The notes under the pieces were generated by a model, which saw nothing but the letters and a program-made list of their open reading frames with translations, made no database searches and had not been told where the DNA came from. From DATDYW01 sp964574865 (GTDB taxonomy: Bacteria > Patescibacteriota > Minisyncoccia > Phycocordibacterales > JAACPR01), in NCBI GenBank assembly GCA_964574865.1, contig CAZNOT010000010.1, positions 1 to 16,587 on the forward strand: a stretch of DNA of 16,587 nucleotides, written 5' to 3'. The translations under genes and the position numbers were made by a program. Every line of letters begins with the position of its first letter. Position 1 is the stretch's first letter. Below, in pieces: positions 1 to 4,383 of this stretch.

Positions 1-54
1 GTAGAAATCGCGCACGCCGCGGTACGGTTCTCGTGACGGTCCCTCGTGCGCCAT
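1..54 (-). CDS. hisS: Histidyl-tRNA synthetase, N-terminal fragment (cut by window edge)
   Basis: Eighteen codons read leftward from an ATG at 54 and run off the edge. The peptide ends with PYRGVRDFY, which matches the KG(T/V)RDF segment that opens class II histidyl-tRNA synthetases, just before motif 1. The enzyme would charge tRNA-His in the cytosol. A second in-frame ATG lies upstream at 66, but it overlaps the -10 box (65-70), so it cannot lie in the transcript; the ATG at 54 is preferred. The gene is divergent from the membrane-protein unit starting at 167. The fragment is too short to exclude another protein with a similar start. Confidence 0.55.
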   Translation of the reverse strand, partial: MAHEGPSREPYRGVRDFY

Positions 55-64
55 AGGTTCGGCC

Positions 65-73
65 ATAGTAGCA
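65..73 (-). promoter_or_regulatory. Extended -10 promoter of hisS
   Basis: The minus strand reads TGCTACTAT, an extended -10 (TG-n-TACTAT), with 10 nt to the ATG at 54. No convincing -35 is seen. Predicted transcription start is about position 58, giving a leader of a few bases. Confidence 0.55.
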
Positions 74-89
74 GAAAGTTGCGAAAGTT

Positions 90-135
90 CCCGCGGCCCA
101 TTCGCTCGACACCCGCCGAGCGAATGGGCCGCGGG
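90..135. repeat. Perfect 19-bp inverted repeat between divergent promoters
   Basis: Arms 90-108 and 117-135 are perfectly complementary over 19 bp around an 8-nt spacer. It lies between the divergent -10 boxes of hisS (65-73) and of the gene at 167 (152-160), covering both expected -35 zones. No gene transcribes into it and no U-tract follows on either strand, so a terminator role does not fit. It could be an operator for a dimeric regulator, a cruciform, or a small mobile palindrome. Confidence 0.7.
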
Positions 136-151
136 GTTTGGGTCGAGGTTC

Positions 152-160
152 TGCTAGAAT
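152..160 (+). promoter_or_regulatory. Extended -10 promoter, leaderless start at 167
   Basis: TGCTAGAAT is a near-ideal extended -10. Six bases separate it from the GTG at 167, so the predicted transcription start coincides with the start codon. Confidence 0.7.
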
Positions 161-166
161 TCTGGC

Positions 167-409
167 GTGAACGAGCAGGCCGCAGCGCAGACCGTAATCG
201 ACTTGCCGGTCCCCCCGGGCGCGCTCTGGGCGGTTCTCGGCGTCGCCGTCTCCCTGTTCATGGTGGTGTCGGCGATCGTCCACCACCACTGGGGCTACTA
301 CGGGCTGCGCGAGGACGATCGCGCTTCGGCCGCCGCGACCTACTACGTAATTTCGGGCGTCTTCCTCGCCGGGATGGTCGTCTCGGCGCTGGCGTACGGG
401 GCATTCTGA
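167..409 (+). CDS. Hypothetical two-helix membrane protein (80 aa)
   Basis: I do not recognise a family. The protein has two hydrophobic segments, about residues 17-38 and 57-79, joined by a short polar loop with an HHHWGYYGLREDDR stretch (39-52), so a small helical-hairpin inner-membrane protein is likely. The GTG start is chosen because an extended -10 ends 6 nt upstream, predicting a leaderless message. The stop is two bases from the start of the PH-domain gene at 412, so the two are very probably co-transcribed and translationally coupled. That pairing hints at a shared role at the membrane, but no specific function can be given. Confidence 0.75.
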   Translation: MNEQAAAQTVIDLPVPPGALWAVLGVAVSLFMVVSAIVHHHWGYYGLREDDRASAAATYYVISGVFLAGMVVSALAYGAF

Positions 410-411
410 TA

Positions 412-939
412 ATGATTACCTTTAACCAAGGCGAAGAGGTGGTGCTCGAGGCGCGGCGGCACTGGATCGTCGTCCTGCCCATCTACGTTACGGTCGGCTT
501 ACTCGCGCTCGCGCCGCTCGTGCTCTACGGCGTTCTCGACGCGCTGCCGGTCGCGCTCGTGACCCCCGGCTGGGGTCCGGCGCTCCTCGGCTTCGCGTAC
601 TCGGGCTACCTCCTCGCGCTGTGGGTCGGCGGCTACCTCGTGTGGCTCGACCACCACCTCGACGTCTGGGTCCTGACGGGCGAGCGGCTCATCGACGTTG
701 AACAGAAGGGGATCTTCCGCCGCGAAGTTTCGTCGCTGCGCCTCGAGCGCATCCAGGACATAACCGCCGAGGTGGACGGGCCGCTCGCCACGCTCCTCAA
801 GTTCGGCGACATCAAGGTGCAGACCGCCGGCGACACGACCGAGTTCGTCATCACCAACATCGCCAACCCGCACGCCGTGGTGGAGGCGGTCAATGCGGAG
901 CTGTCGCGGCGGGGGAGGATGGGGAGGATTGAGGCGTAG
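412..939 (+). CDS. PH-domain (bPH_2/YdbS-like) membrane protein
   Basis: The 175-aa protein has two hydrophobic segments (about 19-42 and 57-80). A bacterial pleckstrin-homology-like domain (bPH_2, formerly DUF304) follows at about 85-163, with the typical pattern WVLTGERLIDVEQKGIFRRE, LERIQDI and FGDIKVQTAG. In this family the domain follows a membrane hairpin and faces the cytoplasm; its ligand is generally unknown. The frame is open upstream to 46, but the region before 412 lacks PH or membrane features and overlaps the 80-aa gene, so ATG 412 is used. It is the second gene of the unit and the only CDS here without its own -10 box, consistent with coupling to the gene ending at 409. The long inverted repeat at 945-1015 follows directly. 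Confidence 0.85.
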   Translation: MITFNQGEEVVLEARRHWIVVLPIYVTVGLLALAPLVLYGVLDALPVALVTPGWGPALLGFAYSGYLLALWVGGYLVWLDHHLDVWVLTGERLIDVEQKGIFRREVSSLRLERIQDITAEVDGPLATLLKFGDIKVQTAGDTTEFVITNIANPHAVVEAVNAELSRRGRMGRIEA

Positions 940-944
940 GAGGG

Positions 945-1015
945 CGAAGTAACAGGTAACAAGTTCCGAGATTTAGATCTGGACCCGAACTTGTTACTTT
1001 TTACCTGTTACTTCG
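945..1015. repeat. Long imperfect inverted repeat between convergent genes
   Basis: 945-959 pairs perfectly with 1001-1015 (15 bp), and 956-966 pairs with 987-997 (11 bp), so the two helices overlap and compete. The arms contain the repeated unit GTAACA. The element fills the gap between the convergent PH-domain and LOG genes. It may be a terminator, a small palindromic mobile element, or both. Confidence 0.75.
956..1002 (+). terminator. Terminator after the PH-domain gene
   Basis: An 11-bp stem (956-966 with 987-997) with a 20-nt loop is followed at once by TTTTT (998-1002). It is placed correctly for the gene ending at 939. The loop contains the palindrome AGATCT. It is nested in the larger inverted repeat. 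Confidence 0.6.
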
Positions 1016-1018
1016 TTC

Positions 1019-1774
1019 TTACCCCCTCGGCGTTGCGCCTTCGCGCGCTTCGCCCTGCGGCGTGACCACGTGACGCACCTTCGCCTCGGCGATGGCGCGG
1101 ATTACCGCATCTTGGTCGTCGGTAATCGTGTAGAGCTTGAGGTCCTCCGCATCGATTTTCCCGGTGCCGAGGAGCTCCTTCCGGACGTACTCGTCGAGCG
1201 GCTTCCAGAACGCCTCGCCGACGAGGATAATTGGCACAGGCTCCATCTTCGCGGTCTGGACCAGCGTGAGAATCTCCATCAGCTCGTCGTGCGTGCCGAA
1301 GCCGCCCGGGAAGAACACGTACGCTTCGGCCGAGTAGGCGAGCGCGACCTTCCGCGTGAAGAAGTAGTAGAAGTCGATGTGGCGGTTGATGTACGGGTTC
1401 GTGGTCTGCGCGTTCGGAAGCTGAATCGTCATGCCGATCGACGTGCCGCCGGCTTCGAACGCGCCGCGGTTCGCCGCCTCCATGATGCCGCGGGCGCCGC
1501 CGGTCACGACCGCGTAGTCGAGGTCGCGGACGATGCGCGCGCCGAGCCGCCGCGCCGCCTCGTAGTCGGGGTGCCCCTCCGGCGTCACCGCCGAGCCGAA
1601 AATGGAAACGGACGGCTGGCAGGTCGCGAGGAACTCGAAGCCCGCGCGGATTTCCGCGGAGACGTGCTTCGCGCGCATCTCGAGGTCTTGCGCGAGCTGC
1701 TCGAGCGTGACGGGGTCGCAGACGCGTTTCTCGGGGTGCCGGCCGGGCGTCGGGCGAATGTTTGTGTCGTTCAT
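1019..1774 (-). CDS. LOG-family protein (Rossmann-fold, TIGR00730/TIGR00725-like)
   Basis: This 251-aa protein shows the family's nucleotide-binding signatures: SIFGSA (57-62), GGARGIMEAANRGA (92-105) and the diagnostic PGGFGTHDE (156-164). LOG proteins are best known as phosphoribohydrolases that release free cytokinin bases from nucleoside 5'-monophosphates. In bacteria they are often annotated as nucleotide 5'-monophosphate nucleosidases, and the physiological substrate here is unknown. An N-terminal extension of about 50 residues precedes the Rossmann core. The frame is open far upstream, but ATG 1774 is chosen because the extended -10 TGCTACAAT ends 8 nt before it and the upstream peptide is low-complexity antisense. 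It converges on the PH-domain gene. It is separated from the upstream membrane gene by a terminator, so it is monocistronic. Confidence 0.9.
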   Translation of the reverse strand: MNDTNIRPTPGRHPEKRVCDPVTLEQLAQDLEMRAKHVSAEIRAGFEFLATCQPSVSIFGSAVTPEGHPDYEAARRLGARIVRDLDYAVVTGGARGIMEAANRGAFEAGGTSIGMTIQLPNAQTTNPYINRHIDFYYFFTRKVALAYSAEAYVFFPGGFGTHDELMEILTLVQTAKMEPVPIILVGEAFWKPLDEYVRKELLGTGKIDAEDLKLYTITDDQDAVIRAIAEAKVRHVVTPQGEAREGATPRG

Positions 1775-1782
1775 TGCGCGAG

Positions 1783-1791
1783 ATTGTAGCA
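1783..1791 (-). promoter_or_regulatory. Extended -10 promoter of the LOG gene
   Basis: The minus strand reads TGCTACAAT, with 8 nt to the ATG at 1774. The terminator T-tract of the preceding gene (1806-1815) lies where a -35 box would sit. Confidence 0.7.
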
Positions 1792-1805
1792 GAGGGCGCG
1801 ACGCG

Positions 1806-1837
1806 AAAAAGAAAAGTTCCCGGACAGCGCCGGGAAC
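1806..1837 (-). terminator. Intrinsic terminator of the 1854-2303 gene
   Basis: An 8-bp stem (1816-1823 with 1830-1837) is followed on the minus strand by TTTTCTTTTT. It lies just beyond the stop of the membrane-protein gene and immediately upstream of the LOG promoter. Confidence 0.8.
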
Positions 1838-1853
1838 TCGAGCTATCTCGCCA

Positions 1854-2303
1854 TCAGCAGCCTGTCGTCCTGGGGCGGCGGAAGTACGTCTCCCGGATTC
1901 CGAGCGCGAGGCACAGGACGATCGCCGGGAGCCAGGCGCTCCCCGCGCCGACCGCCGCGACGAACGCGGCGAACGCGGCAACCTTCTGCTGCGCGAACGC
2001 GGCGCCGAGGCGCTGCAGCTCGTGCCGCCTAATGATTTCCGCCGCGCCGCCGTGCGCGAGGTGCTCGAGGTCGATTTCGTTGGGCTGCCTCTCGAGCCGC
2101 GGATGGACCCAGGCGAACGCGAGTATCGCCAGGTAGATCGCCCCGGCGGGCGGCGGGGCGGGCTGGGCGCTCGCCGCGTAGGCCAGGGCCAAGGCCGCGA
2201 TGGCTGCCCAGACAATTCGGGCGATGGCGCACTTACGGGCAATTGCCTCCGGCGAGGACGTCGCCAGTGTCTGCTTTGTCGTTTGGTGGGATAGAGCTTT
2301 CAT
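1854..2303 (-). CDS. Hypothetical membrane protein (149 aa)
   Basis: No family is recognised. Hydrophobic segments appear at about residues 27-46 and 53-66, with a longer one at 108-136, which may form one or two helices. Between them lies a charged stretch (67-105, including HPRLERQPNEIDLEHL) that probably faces the cytoplasm. Alanine is very abundant, as expected at this G+C content. The start ATG at 2303 is the first in frame; a CAGTAT -10-like box ends 8 nt before it. A terminator follows its stop. It is divergent from tgt. The reading frame is supported by the coherent hydrophobic pattern, the terminator and the promoter rather than by homology. Confidence 0.7.
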   Translation of the reverse strand: MKALSHQTTKQTLATSSPEAIARKCAIARIVWAAIAALALAYAASAQPAPPPAGAIYLAILAFAWVHPRLERQPNEIDLEHLAHGGAAEIIRRHELQRLGAAFAQQKVAAFAAFVAAVGAGSAWLPAIVLCLALGIRETYFRRPRTTGC

Positions 2304-2311
2304 CGTCCGAG

Positions 2312-2317
2312 ATACTG
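2312..2317 (-). promoter_or_regulatory. Weak -10 box of the 1854-2303 gene
   Basis: The minus strand reads CAGTAT, 8 nt before the ATG at 2303. It keeps the key A2 and T6 of a -10 box but has no TG extension. Confidence 0.35.
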
Positions 2318-2353
2318 CTCCCGGTTTTTGGGGCGCGCAAGTTTCAGAACTTC

Positions 2354-2362
2354 TGCTAGTCT
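2354..2362 (+). promoter_or_regulatory. Extended -10 promoter of tgt
   Basis: TGCTAGTCT is followed by exactly 6 nt and the GTG at 2369, so the predicted transcript starts at the start codon. Confidence 0.65.
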
Positions 2363-2368
2363 GGCCGC

Positions 2369-3616
2369 GTGGAGAAACCGGTCACGTTTTCTGTTGCCGC
2401 CAAAGACCCCGCTAGCCGCGCTCGGGCTGGGGTTTTGCGCACGCCGCGCGGCGAGATTCAGACGCCGGCGTTCATCCCCGTGGGTACGAAAGCGACGGTG
2501 AAAGGTCTCACGCCCGAGCAGGTAGCGGCGACCGGCGCCCAGGCCGTACTCGGCAACACGTACCACCTGTACCTCGAGCCGGGGCACGAGCGTGTCGCGG
2601 CGATGGGCGGGCTGGGTAAGGCGATGGGCTGGGACGGCCCCACGTTCACCGACTCGGGCGGCTTCCAGGTGTTCTCCCTGGGGGTCGCGTTCGGGCGCTC
2701 CATCAAGAAAGTCGCGAAGGACGATGCGCCGGAGCTCTTGCTCGCCGCGGGAGAGATTGAGCGCGGCGAGGGCCGCAACGTTTCCGAGCACTTCAAACCC
2801 GCGCAGGTTGGCGAGGACGGCGTGATGTTCCGCTCGCACATCGACGGCTCGGCGCACTTCTTCACGCCGGAGAAATCGATCGAGATTCAGCGCGCGCTCG
2901 GCGCCGACATTATTTTCGCGTTCGACGAGTGCCCCGCGCCGTCCGAGGATAAGCGCTACCTCGACGAGTCGCTGGCGCGCACGCACCGCTGGGCCAAGCG
3001 CTCGCTCGCGGCGCACCGAGAGCACGCGGAGGCGGCGGGGAAGCAGGGCATCTTCGCCGTGGTGCAGGGCGCGCGGCACGAAGATTTGCGCCGCCAGAGC
3101 GCTAAGACGCTCGCGGAGATGGGGTTCGATGGTTACGGCATTGGCGGCTCATTCGCCAAGGAGGACGCGACCAAAATCGTGACGTGGGTGAACGAGGAGC
3201 TGCCGGAGGACGCGCCGAAGCACCTCTTGGGCATCGGCGAGCCGGAGGACATCCTCGCGGCGGTCAGTGGCGGCTGCGACACCTTCGACTGCGTCTCGCC
3301 GGCGCGCCTCGGTCGCGGCGCGATCGCGTACACGGCTGAAGGCAAAATCAATTTGAAGAACGCGTCGATGCGCGACGACCTCGCGGCCGTCGAAACCGGC
3401 TGCGATTGCTACACTTGCGCCTCCGGCTTCTCCAAGAGCTACCTCGCGCACCTCTTCCGCGCCGAAGAGATGCTCGCGGCGACGCTCCTCACGATTCACA
3501 ACATTCGCTTCCTCGTTCGGCTGTGCGAGGAATCCCGCGCGGCTATCGGGGCAGGGAAGTTCGCGGAGTACGCCGGGGCGTTCATGGGCCGCTACGCAAA
3601 AGAAAAGACCGGCTGA
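2369..3616 (+). CDS. tgt: Queuine (preQ1) tRNA-guanine transglycosylase
   Basis: Tgt exchanges guanine at position 34 of GUN-anticodon tRNAs for preQ1 or queuine. The 415-aa protein shows the whole TIM-barrel family pattern: TPAFIPVGT (32-40), TDSGGFQVFSLG with the general acid/base Asp95, VVQG (231-234), FDCVSPAR with the nucleophile Asp307, and the zinc ligands Cys345, Cys347, Cys350 and His377. It is about 40 residues longer than the E. coli enzyme (375 aa). The extra is an insertion at about 107-148, between the TDSGGFQ motif and the segment GVMFRSHIDG. GTG 2369 is chosen from the leaderless promoter. It is monocistronic and converges on the 3617-3958 gene, their stop codons abutting. No preQ1 biosynthesis genes are in view, so the base may be salvaged. 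Confidence 0.95.
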   Translation: MEKPVTFSVAAKDPASRARAGVLRTPRGEIQTPAFIPVGTKATVKGLTPEQVAATGAQAVLGNTYHLYLEPGHERVAAMGGLGKAMGWDGPTFTDSGGFQVFSLGVAFGRSIKKVAKDDAPELLLAAGEIERGEGRNVSEHFKPAQVGEDGVMFRSHIDGSAHFFTPEKSIEIQRALGADIIFAFDECPAPSEDKRYLDESLARTHRWAKRSLAAHREHAEAAGKQGIFAVVQGARHEDLRRQSAKTLAEMGFDGYGIGGSFAKEDATKIVTWVNEELPEDAPKHLLGIGEPEDILAAVSGGCDTFDCVSPARLGRGAIAYTAEGKINLKNASMRDDLAAVETGCDCYTCASGFSKSYLAHLFRAEEMLAATLLTIHNIRFLVRLCEESRAAIGAGKFAEYAGAFMGRYAKEKTG

Positions 3617-3627
3617 TTAGCTGGTCT
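3598..3627 (-). terminator. Terminator of the 3617-3958 gene spanning two stop codons
   Basis: A 9-bp stem (3606-3614 with 3619-3627, one G-T wobble) has a 4-nt loop. On the minus strand it is followed by TTTTCTTTT. The hairpin contains both the TGA of tgt (3614-3616) and the TAA of the convergent gene (3617-3619). The plus side has no U-tract. Confidence 0.75.
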
Positions 3628-3958
3628 GGGGGTAGTGGAGGACGGTGAACATTCCCACCGGCTCACGCCCTTTCCCGCCGAAGGTCGCCTCGGCGATTTC
3701 GCCGAACACGTAGGTGTCCGGCTTGCCGGGCGCCGGCACGGACGGGACCGAGAAGTAGCACTCGAGGGCGGTTAGAAGGTTCTCGGCTGACGGCTCTGGC
3801 TCGGAGAATTTGATGCACTCGAATCTCATTGCCGCCACCGGCGAGACCTCTTCGAGTGGCCGCAGCCCCCCTCCGGGCCCAATGCTCTGTAGCTGCAGGT
3901 GGCACGCGACCATGCCGTTTGAAGCCAAAAAGTTTGGAATAGTCTGGTCTAGGTTCAT
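3617..3958 (-). CDS. Hypothetical protein (113 aa)
   Basis: No family is recognised. The protein is soluble-looking, without membrane segments or signal peptide. It contains a Gly/Pro-rich turn (GPGGG near 27-31) and a C-terminal half with mixed beta-like hydrophobic pattern (YVFGEIAEATFGG). The ATG at 3958 is preceded at 7 nt by TAGTAAT, a plausible -10. A terminator with the local TTTTCTTTT signature overlaps the stop. Both signals support a real gene on this strand. Base composition is slightly less G+C-rich than in the neighbours. It is divergent from the candidate RNA gene and convergent with tgt. Function unknown. Confidence 0.65.
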   Translation of the reverse strand: MNLDQTIPNFLASNGMVACHLQLQSIGPGGGLRPLEEVSPVAAMRFECIKFSEPEPSAENLLTALECYFSVPSVPAPGKPDTYVFGEIAEATFGGKGREPVGMFTVLHYPQTS

Positions 3959-3965
3959 TTCGGCG

Positions 3966-3972
3966 ATTACTA
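3966..3972 (-). promoter_or_regulatory. -10-like box of the 3617-3958 gene
   Basis: The minus strand reads TAGTAAT (TATAAT with one inserted base), 7 nt before the ATG at 3958. Confidence 0.4.
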
Positions 3973-4019
3973 CCTCGCCGCCGCCCGACAGGTCAATTTT
4001 TGGCTATTTCGAGGGGTGC

Positions 4020-4047
4020 TTGACATGTCCCACAGACCTGCTATACT
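4020..4047 (+). promoter_or_regulatory. Strong sigma-70-type promoter of the candidate RNA gene
   Basis: TTGACA (4020-4025), a 16-nt spacer and TGCTATACT (4039-4047) give a perfect -35 with an extended near-consensus -10. It is the most complete promoter in the window. Predicted start is about 4054. No convincing start codon follows. Confidence 0.85.
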
Positions 4048-4053
4048 GTACCT

Positions 4054-4327
4054 GTACGGTTCGTTCGGCGACCGCAATCGGGACGGAGTTCGAGTGGAGC
4101 TCCCCGACGATTGGCCCTGTTCAGACACAGCCGGAGCTTTAGAACGTTCGAGGAATCGAAACCCTCACGTTCGAGTCCGCCTGGCGATCCGATGGGCACA
4201 GCAAAACTAGGGTGAGGACCTGCAAGATCCTCGAGAAACATCACCCCTAGCGCGGAGAGCGAAAGCACCCGCGAACACCCAATCCCCCGTCGACGGGCTA
4301 ACGGGCGTTTCGGGGGGTTTTTTTTTT
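4054..4327 (+). ncRNA. Candidate structured non-coding RNA, unidentified
   Basis: About 275 nt lie between the window's strongest promoter and a strong intrinsic terminator, with no credible ORF: the longest open frame has low G/C at third positions and no start codon inside the transcript. Helices seen by eye are: 4075-4090 with 4098-4113 (interrupted, 7-nt loop); 4117-4120 with 4127-4130; 4147-4150 with 4157-4160; 4207-4215 with 4241-4250 (9 bp, one bulge) enclosing 4216-4218 with 4228-4230; and 4251-4255 with 4269-4273 capped by a GAAA loop. The 7-mer GTTCGAG occurs three times (4088, 4146, 4169). 4163-4168 can also pair with 4212-4217, which would break the 4207-4250 helix. I checked for hallmarks of RNase P, tmRNA, SRP and tRNA and did not find them. 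It could be a new RNA class, or a leader controlling uvrB, although uvrB has its own promoter. Confidence 0.6.
4281..4327 (+). terminator. First terminator of the candidate RNA gene
   Basis: A 9-bp stem (4281-4289 with 4311-4319, one T-G pair) with a 21-nt loop runs into an uninterrupted run of ten T (4318-4327). This is the only pure long T-tract in the window. Confidence 0.85.
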
Positions 4328-4330
4328 ACA

Positions 4331-4366
4331 GCCCCGGCTCGCGCGGCGAGCCGGGGCCCTCTTTTT
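4331..4366 (+). terminator. Second tandem terminator, abutting the uvrB promoter
   Basis: An 11-bp perfect stem (4331-4341 with 4347-4357) with a 5-nt loop is followed by CTCTTTTT. It stands directly behind the first terminator and two bases before the uvrB -10, insulating uvrB from read-through. Confidence 0.85.
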
Positions 4367-4367
4367 C

Positions 4368-4376
4368 TGCTAACCT
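4368..4376 (+). promoter_or_regulatory. Extended -10 promoter of uvrB
   Basis: TGCTAACCT lies 7 nt before the ATG at 4384. The terminator hairpin occupies the -35 region. No LexA-like operator is seen. The stretch 4361-4379 matches 13995-14013 before tRNA-Ala at 18 of 19 bases. Confidence 0.6.
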
Positions 4377-4383
4377 CTCCCGG

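Noticed and set aside
46..411. Upstream extension of the PH-domain reading frame
   Set aside because: It overlaps the 80-aa gene in another frame, reads as Arg/Gly-rich sequence and lacks domain features.
1775..2242. Upstream extension of the LOG reading frame on the minus strand
   Set aside because: The extra peptide is Ser/Arg/Pro-rich, overlaps the 149-aa membrane gene in another frame and crosses a terminator and the LOG promoter.
4016..4210. Possible small protein inside the candidate RNA segment
   Set aside because: Its ATG lies within the promoter, so it cannot be in the transcript; a CTG start would be needed, and third-position G/C is far lower than in real genes here.
4054..4327. 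Identity as RNase P RNA, tmRNA, SRP RNA or a tRNA-like element
   Set aside because: The GAAAGUCCGGGC-type core, a tag ORF with tRNA-like ends, the GGAA-loop/AGCAG element and a pairing T-arm around 4169-4178 were all looked for and not found.
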